Shown one piece after another: positions 53,797 through 62,643 of a stretch of DNA of 64,000 bases. The notes beneath the pieces were generated by a model that worked only from the letters and a program-made list of their open reading frames with translations, was not told the origin of the DNA and searched no databases. The stretch is from assembly GCF_000368065.1 (NCBI RefSeq), contig NZ_KB851204.1, positions 1-64,000 of the forward strand, read 5' to 3'. The position numbers were made by a program, and so were the translations under genes. This DNA comes from Acinetobacter seifertii (GTDB lineage Bacteria > Pseudomonadota > Gammaproteobacteria > Pseudomonadales > Moraxellaceae). Every line of letters begins with the position of its first letter. The stretch's first letter is position 1.

Positions 53797-54043
53797 ATCG
53801 GGTTCCTCAATACTGGTGAAACCAGAGTTATAATCCTAATCTACGATAATGTGCCATAAGAGGCACCTTGAACCATTACATCGTGCAACAACTTGCATAA
53901 CTGTACAAGCACCTCAGGGCCTTTACTTTGTGACTGCAAAGTCAAGAAAAAAATACTTGAACTATGTAAGTGCTTTGAGTGTAAACACTTTTAGTGAAGT
54001 TTAGATGAGACAAAATAGTCAAAATCGTAAATAGTTATGTACA
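53797..54043. other. upstream region of the acyl-CoA dehydrogenase gene
   Basis: About 250 bases with no gene seen. It should hold the promoter of the gene starting at 53796; no operator was recognised. Confidence 0.5.
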
Positions 54044-54045
54044 TA

Positions 54046-54075
54046 AAAAAAGGCGCATAGAAGCGCCTTTTACTT
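54046..54075 (-). terminator. terminator of the small lipoprotein gene
   Basis: Stem AAAAGGCGC / GCGCCTTTT with a 6-base loop and seven T on the minus strand, after the stop at 54090. Confidence 0.88.
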
Positions 54076-54089
54076 TATTGCTTTAAGCT

Positions 54090-54467
54090 TTATTTTGCTT
54101 GAACTGCTGCTGGAGCAGGGGCATTAACTGGTGGTTGAGGGCGCTTTGGTTCAAAACGTAAGTTACACGTACCTTCAAGTGTTCTATCTCCAACTTGAAC
54201 ATTTACAGCTTGACCATTTGCTTTGCCTTCACATGCTTTTTGAATTTGTTCAAAACGAGCTTGACGCTCTGCGCGGTGCTGCTCCCACGCTGCTTTTTGT
54301 TCAGGGGTAAATTCACGGTGCTTCATACGGTGATGACCATCTCGTGGACCATCTTGCATCATGCCATGTTCTGGTTTAGGAGGTTGAGTCATTGATTGAC
54401 ACGCAGCCAAACTACCCATAGTTACAATTGCTGCACTGAATAATGCAATTTTAGCAGTCATTTTCAT
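54090..54467 (-). CDS. small His/Gln-rich predicted lipoprotein
   Basis: A 125-residue lipoprotein. The signal MKMTAKIALFSAAIVTMGSLAAC ends in a lipobox (LAAC, Cys23), then comes a His/Met/Pro/Arg-rich segment (HGMMQDGPRDGHHRMKHREFTPEQKAAWEQHRAER) and a C-terminal Pro/Ala tail. The charged helix recalls Spy/CpxP-like periplasmic helpers, but the LTxxQ motifs are missing (FTPEQ only once). ATG 54467, with AAGGG upstream, is chosen over 54497. It is divergent from baeS, so co-regulation is possible. Confidence 0.72.
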   Translation of the reverse strand: MKMTAKIALFSAAIVTMGSLAACQSMTQPPKPEHGMMQDGPRDGHHRMKHREFTPEQKAAWEQHRAERQARFEQIQKACEGKANGQAVNVQVGDRTLEGTCNLRFEPKRPQPPVNAPAPAAVQAK

Positions 54468-54599
54468 ATCTAAAGCCCTTTTAATGTTTGTTTCCACATA
54501 CCTTAAAGATTAGATAATAAAGATGAAGAAACAATGGAGAGTTTTTCTTTTGGTTGTTAGTTACAATGAAAAATATAGGGTAAAAATGAGAGAGTACTT

Positions 54600-56261
54600 T
54601 TGAACGTACTACGTGTTCCAATTGCATTGCGGCTATTTTTAACAGTCTTGCTGACTACATTGTTAATTGCAACCGCAAGTTTGAGTGTTCTGCACTGGAC
54701 GATGCAAAAGAACTTTGCCAAATATGTGGCCGATGTTGAAATGCAAAAGCTAGATCGGCTCATGACCAATCTTGGAAATGTGTATAGCGTTTATCATGAT
54801 TGGGGAAATGCAATTCAGGCGCAAATCTTACAAATTGAAGGAACGGCAGCGCCAGACGATTATGACCGTCTCTCACAGTGGTGGTTAAGACGTCAATATG
54901 ATATTGCGATTCAGCAGCATTCGTTCGATGAACACACGCTCATTAATGTTTCTCCAGATGGAGCGACAGCAAATAAAAATTCTATTTTTAGTGATGAAGA
55001 GCTACGCACACTTGAAAAGAACTTACCTTCAGAATATCAACCATTTGAAGGCTTAAAATTTCCATTAAGCGCAAACCAATTCCGTCCGCGTGATGATAAA
55101 AAGGGTAATTCAAAAAAAGGAAGTCTTAAAGATATTGAGACACAAAATGGCAAAAAGCGCTTTATTGCTTTGCCAGACCGTTTGGGCTTAAGTTCTCGTT
55201 TATCTTTATATGATGCCAAACATCAATTTGTAGTTGGTGAACCTCCATCTTCAGATCAAATGTCTTACCGTCCCATTATCGTCAACAATCAGGTGGTCGG
55301 TTATTTAGGTCTAAAACCAGTTCTAGATAAAGAAGATGCTTTAAGTATTAATTTCTTTAGTAATCAAAAGCGTTATTTACTTTTAATTTATGCTTTAACT
55401 TTACTATCGAGTTTAGTTGCAGCACTTTTAATGGCAACTTATTTTAAAAAGCCAATTCAACGTTTATTAAATGCAACAAGGGAGTTAACAAAAGGTAATT
55501 ACCAACATCAAGTAGTGATTAAACGAAATGATGAACTTGGTGATTTATCAACTCAATTGAACCATTTGGCCGAGATTTTACATCAACATGAAGAATCACG
55601 CCGTCAATGGGTTGCAGATACGTCTCACGAGTTGAAAACACCGTTGGCTGTATTGCAAGCGCAAATCGAAGCAATGCAAGATGGTATTCGAAAGGCAACT
55701 CCTGAACATCTCGATGCCATGATGAGACAAGTTTCAAGCTTAAAGAAACTTACCCAAGACCTAGCAGATCTAGCACAGGCTGATGCTCAGCAACTTAAAT
55801 GTTACTTAGGTTCAGTGAATCCGTGGGATGCTGTATTACAAGAAGTTGAAAACTTTAGACCTAAACTTGAGCAAGCAAATCTGGAAATTAAGGTTGAAGG
55901 TGAAGGGGTATCTTTACTGTTAGATCGTGATCGCTTTAAACAAATTATTGTTAATTTAATTAGTAATAGTATTCGTTACACAGAAACAGGTGGCAAAATT
56001 CATATTCATACAAGTCAAACTGCTCAAGAGTGGACTTTGTATGTTGATGATAGCCCGTTTGGTTTAAGTGATGAGCAACTATTACGTTTAGGTGAGCGTT
56101 TTTATCGAGTAGATGATTCGCGTACGCGTAGTACAGGTGGAACGGGATTAGGCTTGGCTTTATCTTGTAAAATTGCGCAAGCGCTTGGTGGTACACTAAG
56201 TTTTGAACACTCTCCATTGGGTGGTTTACGCTGTGTACTTACCTTTAAAAAGCAGAGTTAA
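54600..56261 (+). CDS. baeS: sensor histidine kinase BaeS
   Basis: A 553-residue membrane kinase. Membrane helices lie at about 10-32 and 258-281, enclosing a periplasmic sensor of about 225 residues, then HAMP (282-334), HisKA with DTSHELKTPLA (His343) and HATPase with NLISNSIRYTETGG and STGGTGLGLALSCKIAQ. In A. baumannii BaeSR responds to envelope stress and affects the AdeABC, AdeIJK and MacAB-TolC pumps. The frame is intact and begins TTG or at the annotated 54600; baeR follows after 19 bases. Confidence 0.88.
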   Translation: MNVLRVPIALRLFLTVLLTTLLIATASLSVLHWTMQKNFAKYVADVEMQKLDRLMTNLGNVYSVYHDWGNAIQAQILQIEGTAAPDDYDRLSQWWLRRQYDIAIQQHSFDEHTLINVSPDGATANKNSIFSDEELRTLEKNLPSEYQPFEGLKFPLSANQFRPRDDKKGNSKKGSLKDIETQNGKKRFIALPDRLGLSSRLSLYDAKHQFVVGEPPSSDQMSYRPIIVNNQVVGYLGLKPVLDKEDALSINFFSNQKRYLLLIYALTLLSSLVAALLMATYFKKPIQRLLNATRELTKGNYQHQVVIKRNDELGDLSTQLNHLAEILHQHEESRRQWVADTSHELKTPLAVLQAQIEAMQDGIRKATPEHLDAMMRQVSSLKKLTQDLADLAQADAQQLKCYLGSVNPWDAVLQEVENFRPKLEQANLEIKVEGEGVSLLLDRDRFKQIIVNLISNSIRYTETGGKIHIHTSQTAQEWTLYVDDSPFGLSDEQLLRLGERFYRVDDSRTRSTGGTGLGLALSCKIAQALGGTLSFEHSPLGGLRCVLTFKKQS

Positions 56262-56280
56262 ATAAAAGGAAAAATGGCCC

Positions 56281-56967
56281 ATGAAGCATGTAATGTTGGT
56301 TGAGGATGAAGTTGAGTTAGCGCATCTGGTACGTGATTATCTTGAAGCTGCTGGTTTTGAAGTAAGTATGTTTCATGATGGTCAAGATGCTTACACGAGC
56401 TTTCAGCAACGGAAACCTAATTTAATGATTCTGGACTTAATGGTTCCAAGAATGGATGGTTTAACGATTTGCCGTAAAGTACGTGAACAGTCAGATTTAC
56501 CGATTATTATGGTGACTGCACGTACTGAAGAAATTGATCGAGTTTTAGGTCTCAATATGGGTGCTGATGATTACGTTTGTAAGCCATTTAGTCCAAAAGA
56601 GTTAGTTGCACGTGTACAGGCCGTTTTACGTCGTTTAGAGCGTAAGGCCGAGCCAGAGCAAAATGACTCCTTCCGTATTGATAAAGCTCAGCAAAGAATT
56701 TGGTATCAACAAAAGTCGTTAAGTTTAACGCCGACAGAATTTCGCCTACTTGAGCTATTTTTAGAACATGTCGGACAAGTTTATTCACGTGCGCAATTAT
56801 TAGACCATATTAATCCAGACAGCTTTGATGTTGCTGACCGAGTTATTGACAGCCATATTAAAAACTAGCGCCGAAAAATTAGTGAAGCAGCTGAAACTGG
56901 TAACCGTCATGAATGGATTCAAGCTGTTTATGGCGTTGGTTACCGCTTCGAGTATCCAGAAGAGTAA
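56281..56967 (+). pseudogene. baeR: response regulator BaeR with premature amber codon
   Basis: An OmpR/PhoB-type regulator. The receiver domain is complete, with Asp52 (LDLMVPRMDG) and Lys101 (CKPFS), and the winged helix starts normally. The frame then meets TAG at 56866-56868 (codon 196), in HIKN-stop, exactly where the family has Leu (HIKNLRRKI). Reading past it gives RRKISEAAETGNRHEWIQAVYGVGYRFEYPEE and a natural TAA at 56965-56967, for a total of 228 residues, the normal BaeR length. The truncated 195-residue product lacks the end of the recognition helix and the C-terminal wing, so DNA binding should be lost. Confidence 0.9.
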
Positions 56968-56986
56968 ACTGTTCAGAAAAGTTATT

Positions 56987-57047
56987 CTGTGGATAACCAC
57001 AATGTTATCCACAGAAAATGTGGATAGTTTTCAAAGATTATGGATAA
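56987..57047. promoter_or_regulatory. DnaA-box cluster and 11-bp inverted repeat
   Basis: Two perfect DnaA boxes face each other: TGTGGATAA (56988-56996) and TTATCCACA (57005-57013). Together they make the 11-bp inverted repeat CTGTGGATAAC / GTTATCCACAG with a 6-base loop. A near-match TGTGGATAG is at 57019-57027 and a weaker TATGGATAA at 57039-57047. It lies between convergent baeR and the transpeptidase gene, so it may also act as a hairpin. Confidence 0.6.
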
Positions 57048-57619
57048 ATTATAATCTTGGTATGATTAGGGACTAATTGCCAAATTTCATCTATATCTAC
57101 ATTTCTAACTGCAATACAACCTAAAGTCCAATCTTTGTGTGGCATATAACTTGAACTAAAAGGTATCCATAAAAAGGAATTTGGGGCAGATCCATGGATC
57201 ATGATATTCCCACCTGCCGGCTGATTATGCTGTTTAGCATAGGCAACATCTTGTGTATTAGGATAGGAAATATGCAGTGATTTATAGAAAGCACTTTTGG
57301 GATTGCGCCAGTCTATAGAATAAACACCTTCAGGTGTTTTACCGTCATTTTCAAAATTTTTATGCCCTTCAGGGTTGAAGCCTAAACGAATAAGGTAACG
57401 ACGAATTACTTCCTGATCACTTTTAAGTAGAAGGATGCGTTGATTTTTAAACACTTCAATTGAGGTTATAGGTTTTGTCTTTATAAGGTGAGATATCTCA
57501 TTACTTGTGAGTTCTTCATGAGAAGAGACAAAAGTAGGTAAATATTTTTCATACTTATAAAAAGCAATTCCAAGTGGAATGAATAGAAGTGTACAAATAA
57601 TGATAGGTCTAATTTTCAT
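57038..57619 (-). CDS. YkuD-type L,D-transpeptidase
   Basis: A 193-residue protein with an N-terminal membrane helix or signal anchor (4-22) and a YkuD catalytic domain from about residue 55. The site is HGSAPN ... DWTLGCIAVRN, holding the catalytic Cys (about residue 168) with a Thr-Leu-Gly-Cys variant of the usual [ST]HGC. It is expected to act on peptidoglycan in the periplasm, by 3-3 crosslinking, lipoprotein attachment or trimming. It converges on baeR. Confidence 0.85.
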   Translation of the reverse strand: MKIRPIIICTLLFIPLGIAFYKYEKYLPTFVSSHEELTSNEISHLIKTKPITSIEVFKNQRILLLKSDQEVIRRYLIRLGFNPEGHKNFENDGKTPEGVYSIDWRNPKSAFYKSLHISYPNTQDVAYAKQHNQPAGGNIMIHGSAPNSFLWIPFSSSYMPHKDWTLGCIAVRNVDIDEIWQLVPNHTKIIIYP

Positions 57620-57641
57620 ATATTATTCTTTGATGTTTAAG

Positions 57642-57675
57642 AAACTCTCTTAAGCGACTTAAGAGAGTTTTAGTT
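57642..57675 (-). terminator. terminator of selO
   Basis: Stem AAACTCTCTTAAG / CTTAAGAGAGTTT with a 3-base loop, 10-15 bases past the selO stop on the minus strand and also just upstream of the transpeptidase gene. The T run is better on the plus strand. Confidence 0.7.
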
Positions 57676-57684
57676 TTTTTTATA

Positions 57685-59127
57685 TTAAGACGAACAGCTC
57701 ACCGCTACATCAGGCACATCACTTGGTAAGGGGCCTAAATCTTCTGGTTTTTCCAAATCTGGCTGTCTTATATAAGGATGATTGAGTAGCTTAAACAAAC
57801 GGTCTACCTCACTAAAATCATCTCGCTCCGCTGCTTCAATCGCTCGCTGTGCCATATGATTACGTAAAATATAAATCGGATTTGCTTCTTGCATATTTGC
57901 ATCAAGTTCATCTGTATCTTGATGTTCACGGATATTTTCATATTGGCTAAGGAACTCGTCGAACTGTCGAATATCGAGGCAATCATCACGTAGAGCCTTA
58001 TACTCTTTATTTTGCAGTCGAATAAAACTTTGAGTGTAATCTAGCTGCTCGGTTTGTAAGATTCTTAAAAAAGCAAAACTACAATCAAGGCTATCTTTAT
58101 GGAAATGAGGAAGGCCCATTTTTTGACACAATCCAGTGGTGTAGTGCTCAATAAAGGTGGGCTCAAACCCTTCTAAGCAAGCAGCTAATTCTTCTTTGAA
58201 TTGCTCTTTTTGTTCAGGTTCAGCAAGTGGAACTAGATTATTTAACCAAGTCCATAAATTCCAGTGCGCAATACTTGGCTGGTTTTGATAGGTATAGCGC
58301 CCTTGGTAGTCGGAATGGTTGTTAATCCAGTTCGGGCGGAAACGTTCCATAAAACCATATGGGCCAAAATCGAGTGTAGAGCCTGTAATATTTAAGTTGT
58401 CGGTATTCATTACGCCATGAGCAAAACCGACCAATTGCCATTTAGCAATCATGATGGCTGTATTTCTAATCACAGCTTTAGCAAAAGCTAAAATAGGTTG
58501 TGCTTCTTGCTGGCATTCTGGATAGTGCCATTCAATACATTTTTGAGTGAACTCTTTTAATAACTCAGGTGCATATTGATTGATCCATTCAAAGTGCCCT
58601 AAACGAATATGACATTCAGATGTTCTGAGCAGCATTGCGCCAGGTTCTAGTTTTTCACGCTGTACACCTTGAGCAGAGCTTGTAAAACCTACTGCATGAC
58701 TTGAAGCGACTCCTAGAGCATTTAATGCATGACCTGCTAAATATTCACGAATAACAGAGCGTAAAACTGCTCGACCATCTCCCATACGTGAATAAGGGGT
58801 AGGGCCTGCACCCTTTAAATGTAAATCGATGGTTTGGCCATTTTTATTCAGAATTTGTCCAATGAGTAAACCACGTCCATCGCCTAGCTGACCTGTCCAT
58901 TGCCCAAATTGATGGCCTGCATAAACCATTGCTAAAGGTGGAAACTCTGAGAAAGTCCGCTGACCACTGCAAATTTCTACCCATGCCTCTTTTTCTTCAT
59001 CCGTCCATTGTAGTTCTTCGGCTAAAGCTAAATTGAAGTGTCCAGCTTTCGCACCACGAAGAGGGGTGGGCTGCTGTATATGAAAAAGCTTAGGATTGAG
59101 TGATGAATAAAGCGGATTAAAATGCAT
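57685..59127 (-). CDS. selO: protein adenylyltransferase SelO
   Basis: A 480-residue SelO/YdiU pseudokinase that transfers AMP to protein Ser, Thr or Tyr. It has PLAMVYAGHQFGQWTGQLGDGRG, KGAGPTPYSRMGDGRAVLRS and HGVMNTDNLNITG with DFGPYGF, the atypical kinase motifs. The C-terminal Cys in SCSS stands where animal SELENOO has selenocysteine. The E. coli protein is active in redox stress. Confidence 0.95.
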   Translation of the reverse strand: MHFNPLYSSLNPKLFHIQQPTPLRGAKAGHFNLALAEELQWTDEEKEAWVEICSGQRTFSEFPPLAMVYAGHQFGQWTGQLGDGRGLLIGQILNKNGQTIDLHLKGAGPTPYSRMGDGRAVLRSVIREYLAGHALNALGVASSHAVGFTSSAQGVQREKLEPGAMLLRTSECHIRLGHFEWINQYAPELLKEFTQKCIEWHYPECQQEAQPILAFAKAVIRNTAIMIAKWQLVGFAHGVMNTDNLNITGSTLDFGPYGFMERFRPNWINNHSDYQGRYTYQNQPSIAHWNLWTWLNNLVPLAEPEQKEQFKEELAACLEGFEPTFIEHYTTGLCQKMGLPHFHKDSLDCSFAFLRILQTEQLDYTQSFIRLQNKEYKALRDDCLDIRQFDEFLSQYENIREHQDTDELDANMQEANPIYILRNHMAQRAIEAAERDDFSEVDRLFKLLNHPYIRQPDLEKPEDLGPLPSDVPDVAVSCSS

Positions 59128-59187
59128 AGACTGGATTAAATATTTGAGGCGAACTTCACTATACCATAGTTAAAAACCAGCCAAAAA

Positions 59188-59225
59188 AATAGCGCCTGTA
59201 AAGCATGGCTTTTACAGGCGCTATT
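59188..59225 (-). terminator. terminator of the desaturase gene
   Basis: Perfect 15-bp stem AATAGCGCCTGTAAA / TTTACAGGCGCTATT with an 8-base loop and seven T on the minus strand. Confidence 0.92.
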
Positions 59226-59241
59226 ACGAACTAGAGTCGTA

Positions 59242-60414
59242 TTAGTCTGGTACGACGTTTGTGTTCTTTTTAATGTTGCGCATTAAAGTTTCTAAACACT
59301 CACGGTGGTGACTCAAACGATGTTCAAGCAATTGGAAATCAACCTTTAACTTATGATCCATTTTATGAATCTTTTCAGCCATAGCTGCTTTCTTTGCTTG
59401 TAACTCTTGTTCTTTGAGTTTCGCCCAGTCATTTAAAGTGTGGGTAAATGCTTCATATTCTTGAGCAATGCGTTGCTTCATTTGGCTCATGTCAGCATTT
59501 ACATCATGACCATAAATAGCAAGGTCTTGTTCAGCATATTTAAACTTCATTGCCAATTCTGCTTTTTTAATATTAAAGCTTGGAATACGACGTAAGTTCT
59601 TTGCTAAACCAACTTTAGAACATGTCCAGATTAACCATTTAGTTGGGTCATATTGCCACCACTTCACACCATTACGATAATCGTATTGGAAAATATGGTG
59701 ATAGTTATGATAACCCTCGCCCCATGTTGCAATCGCTAACCAGAAGTTATCGCGTGCTGAGTTTTCATCGGTATAAGGGCGTTTACCAAACATATGGCAA
59801 AGTGAGTTAATGAAGAATGTTACTTGATGGCTAATGATTAAACGCAATAAACCACCGAGAAGTACAACTCCCCATAAGTCACCAGTTGCCCAGCCAACTA
59901 AACCTAAAATACCCACATGAACTGCTACAACCATTAGACCGTAGTATTTATGTTGGAACATCACTAGTTTGTCATTGAGCAAATCAGGTGCATTTTTAAA
60001 GTCAGGTTTAGATGGAGAATGATCGCGGATCATCCAACCCATATGGGCATACCAAAAACCACGTTCAATTGAGTATGGATCTTCATCCACATGGTCAACA
60101 TGACGATGGTGAGTACGGTGACCAGATGCCCAAAACAGAATACTGTTTTGTACAGCAAATGTGCCTGCAATCATTAAAAGAATTTTAAGTGGTAATGACG
60201 CTTCATAAGCACGGTGTGCCCAAAGACGGTGGTAACCAGCAGTAATCCCCATGCTACTTAAAGCTAAAAGAAAAAATAAGCTTACCCATGCGCTTACACT
60301 AAAATCATAATAATACGCATAAATCGGGATTATGCTTGCAGCAAGAATTGGTAAACCAATTAAGGTAATGCTAGCGGTCCAGTTAATTGGGGCCTTGAGT
60401 GGGGCGGAAGTCAT
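59242..60414 (-). CDS. acyl-CoA/acyl-lipid desaturase (membrane di-iron)
   Basis: A 390-residue integral-membrane fatty acid desaturase of the delta-9 (Ole1/DesC-like) type. The three histidine boxes are HRLWAH, HRTHHRHVD and YHNYHH, with four or so membrane helices between. The C-terminal 90 residues are an added coiled coil (MKFKYAEQDLAIYGHDVNADMSQMKQRIAQEYEA...), rich in Lys and Glu, that core desaturases lack. ATG 60414, with AGGAGC upstream, is preferred over an open frame to 60480. Confidence 0.9.
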   Translation of the reverse strand: MTSAPLKAPINWTASITLIGLPILAASIIPIYAYYYDFSVSAWVSLFFLLALSSMGITAGYHRLWAHRAYEASLPLKILLMIAGTFAVQNSILFWASGHRTHHRHVDHVDEDPYSIERGFWYAHMGWMIRDHSPSKPDFKNAPDLLNDKLVMFQHKYYGLMVVAVHVGILGLVGWATGDLWGVVLLGGLLRLIISHQVTFFINSLCHMFGKRPYTDENSARDNFWLAIATWGEGYHNYHHIFQYDYRNGVKWWQYDPTKWLIWTCSKVGLAKNLRRIPSFNIKKAELAMKFKYAEQDLAIYGHDVNADMSQMKQRIAQEYEAFTHTLNDWAKLKEQELQAKKAAMAEKIHKMDHKLKVDFQLLEHRLSHHRECLETLMRNIKKNTNVVPD

Positions 60415-60622
60415 ATCCGGCAGCGCTCCTAGAAACCTTGTTAAACAAGGTAAAAAGACAAAACGACATAGCAAAACCAATCATCAAGATTTATTGCTAT
60501 TTTGAACATTATATTAGCATGTGCTTAGTGAGAATCACTAATATTATTGTACAGATGTACTGAAAGAACCGTAACAGAATTAAACCATGCTTGGCAACAT
60601 TTCAGATAGGAGAAGTTGTGTA

Positions 60623-61153
60623 ATGAAAATACAGCGATTGAGAAAAATGAATAGCATTGATATTGCAAAGAAATTGCCATTGAAATGTCTTTTCATCACA
60701 ATCAGCCTTGTATTGGCAGCATGTCAAAGCACGCCGCAACAAAATATTCAAAAAGGCCATGTAAAGCCCACACACCATGTACAAACCCAAGTAGTCAAGA
60801 AGAAAGTGAGCCCAGAAGGTGTTCAAGACATTGACTGGCAAATTACTCAGATCAACGGGCATAAGGCAAAATTCTTTAACCAATGGCCGACTCTTTCATT
60901 GAACTCAGCAGTCAAAACTGTGTCTGGTCATACTGGGTGCAATCGTATTTTTGGCCGATATACTTTCGACTTCAACCAAAAGAAACTAGATATGGAAGTT
61001 AATGCCGGTCATTCGAGTTGTGATGGCGCTTTGGCTCAAGAAGCAGAATTAGTTGATTCCTTACAACGTATTCAACGCTTCCAGTTGGTAGGTAATACCT
61101 TGTATTTACTTGATCAGAACGGACAACGTCTAATTCAGGCAGAGAAAAAATAA
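60623..61153 (+). CDS. META-domain lipoprotein (HslJ-like)
   Basis: A 176-residue lipoprotein. ATG 60623 with AGGAG upstream starts a Lys-rich region and a hydrophobic core ending in lipobox LAAC. The META domain follows (about residues 70-170), with SGHTGCNRIFGRYTF and HSSCDGALAQEAELVDSLQRIQRFQLVGNTLYLLD. Cys residues are placed as in HslJ, a heat-inducible outer-membrane protein linked to novobiocin resistance in E. coli. Its function here is not known. It is divergent from the desaturase. Confidence 0.85.
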   Translation: MKIQRLRKMNSIDIAKKLPLKCLFITISLVLAACQSTPQQNIQKGHVKPTHHVQTQVVKKKVSPEGVQDIDWQITQINGHKAKFFNQWPTLSLNSAVKTVSGHTGCNRIFGRYTFDFNQKKLDMEVNAGHSSCDGALAQEAELVDSLQRIQRFQLVGNTLYLLDQNGQRLIQAEKK

Positions 61154-61180
61154 AAGGTGGTTAATACCACCTTTTTTCTA
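61152..61180 (+). terminator. terminator of the META-domain gene
   Basis: Stem AAAAGGTGGT / ACCACCTTTT with a 4-base loop and six T; it also borders the stop of the convergent GDPD gene. Confidence 0.88.
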
Positions 61181-61181
61181 T

Positions 61182-61895
61182 TTAAAGCGCTTCGAGCATT
61201 GTTGTAGGAATATCCGTAATTAAACCTTGAATATCTAAATCACGGAGCCTTTTCGCTCTTTCTACATCATTTACTGTCCATACACTAATGTTTAAACCTG
61301 CTTGATGAGATAGTTGAATCATTTCATCTGTAGCAAGTTGGTCGTGCCAACCAATATGACCGCAACCATATTGATGAGCGAGTTCAATTGCTGCGCCTCC
61401 CACTGGAATTTCAACTAACAAGCCGCGTTTAAATTGTGAGTCGATGTCACGTAAGGCAGTTAAAATTTGAAGATCGAAACTTGTGATAGTCACGACTTTT
61501 TCATAACCCTGTAACTCAGTCTCAAGCTTTTGAACTAACTTTTCTGCAAATGCCATATCTCTTACTGCTTTAACTTCAACTTCAATATGCTCGAAGTTAT
61601 CAAGCAATTTTAAAACACCTGTAAGAGTTGGTGTTGGCTCTGGATTTGGCCAATTGGGCCAGTTTTGACGATGATCAAATGTTAAAGCTTGAGCTAAAGT
61701 AGATTGCTCAACAATTTGATCGACTCCAGCTGTACGTAAAAAATTATCGTCATGAATAACGATCAGCTCTTGGTCTTGAAGCTGACGAATATCAAATTCG
61801 ACACCACGAATACCTAAGTTTTTTATGTGCTGAAAACCACCTAATGTATTTTCAGGAGCTTCTCGGCGTGCACCACGATGACCAATAATGCGCAT
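61182..61895 (-). CDS. glycerophosphodiester phosphodiesterase (GDPD)
   Basis: A 237-residue cytoplasmic TIM-barrel GDPD. IGHRGARREAPENTLGGFQ (catalytic His4/Arg5 and the PENT Glu), VEFDIRQLQDQELIVIHDDNFLRT with the metal ligands, and the C-terminal VWTVND are family hallmarks. It splits glycerophosphodiesters to glycerol-3-phosphate and an alcohol. There is no signal peptide, so it is UgpQ-like rather than GlpQ-like. Confidence 0.92.
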   Translation of the reverse strand: MRIIGHRGARREAPENTLGGFQHIKNLGIRGVEFDIRQLQDQELIVIHDDNFLRTAGVDQIVEQSTLAQALTFDHRQNWPNWPNPEPTPTLTGVLKLLDNFEHIEVEVKAVRDMAFAEKLVQKLETELQGYEKVVTITSFDLQILTALRDIDSQFKRGLLVEIPVGGAAIELAHQYGCGHIGWHDQLATDEMIQLSHQAGLNISVWTVNDVERAKRLRDLDIQGLITDIPTTMLEAL

Positions 61896-61968
61896 AATTT
61901 TCTTCTATTCAGTTATTGTTGGTTATGGTCTCTTAAAAAGCAGAGACCATACTTAAATTAGTCTATTT

Positions 61969-62547
61969 TTAAATAATCTCATTAATATTTTTTTGCCAAA
62001 GGACTTCTTGTCCACCTTCGGCACGTTGTAAAGCACGAGATGCGACAAATAACCAGTCAGATAGACGGTTTAAAAGTTGGAGCGCTGTGGCTTGAATATT
62101 TTGATCACGAGTTTGTACCGACAGCAGAGATCGTTCTGCACGACGACAAACAGCACGCGCTTGATGAGCGTAGCTGCAAGATAAAGAGCCAGATGGCAGA
62201 ATAAACTCTTTCAGCATAGGCAAATCTTCATTCATACGGTCAATTTCTTTTTCCAGAAACTCAATACAAAGGGGCTGAAGTAAATTGTAGTTTGGAATAC
62301 AAACTTCGCCACCTAAATCGAAAAGCCAATGTTGAATTAGGCTTAGACTCTTGTCCCAATCTGCTTTATTAGTCACTTGGCTGGCTGTGATTTGTGCGCG
62401 TAGTACACCAATAATGGCATTGAGTTCATCGACATCACCAAGCGCCGCAATTCGTAAATCATCTTTGGCAACACGAGAGCCATCGCCTAAACCTGTTGTA
62501 CCTGAGTCGCCTGTGCGTGTATAGATTTTACTTAAACGGTGTCCCAT
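61969..62547 (-). CDS. PduO-type cob(I)alamin adenosyltransferase
   Basis: A 192-residue enzyme that forms adenosylcobalamin from ATP and reduced cobalamin. Motifs: KIYTRTGDSGTTGLGDGSR at the N-terminus (ATP binding), LGDVDELNAIIG and CRRAERSLLSVQ near residue 130, as in PduO/MMAB. ATG 62547, with AGGAT upstream, begins MGHRLSKIY; the earlier open frame to 62589 is ignored. It lies 97 bases after the btuB-like gene on the same strand, so uptake and activation of B12 are encoded together. Confidence 0.93.
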   Translation of the reverse strand: MGHRLSKIYTRTGDSGTTGLGDGSRVAKDDLRIAALGDVDELNAIIGVLRAQITASQVTNKADWDKSLSLIQHWLFDLGGEVCIPNYNLLQPLCIEFLEKEIDRMNEDLPMLKEFILPSGSLSCSYAHQARAVCRRAERSLLSVQTRDQNIQATALQLLNRLSDWLFVASRALQRAEGGQEVLWQKNINEII

Positions 62548-62643
62548 GATGGATATCCTGAACATAAAAAAGGGGATAATGTCGGTCAAAACATTACCCC
62601 GAAACTGGAGTTAAGAAAATATTTTTATAATCTAGAGTGAAAA

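Noticed and set aside
54600..54611. Alternative BaeS starts upstream or downstream
   Set aside because: The start codon at 54600 is TTG; the MNVLRVPIALRL sequence fits the first membrane helix, and no better in-frame ATG was found before it.
56825..57076. An 83-codon frame overlapping the end of baeR
   Set aside because: It is the +1/-1 shadow of the baeR 3' end; the true frame continues after the amber codon.
57642..57675. Considering this hairpin as a promoter-proximal attenuator of the L,D-transpeptidase
   Set aside because: Position just after the selO stop on the same strand makes a selO terminator the simpler explanation.
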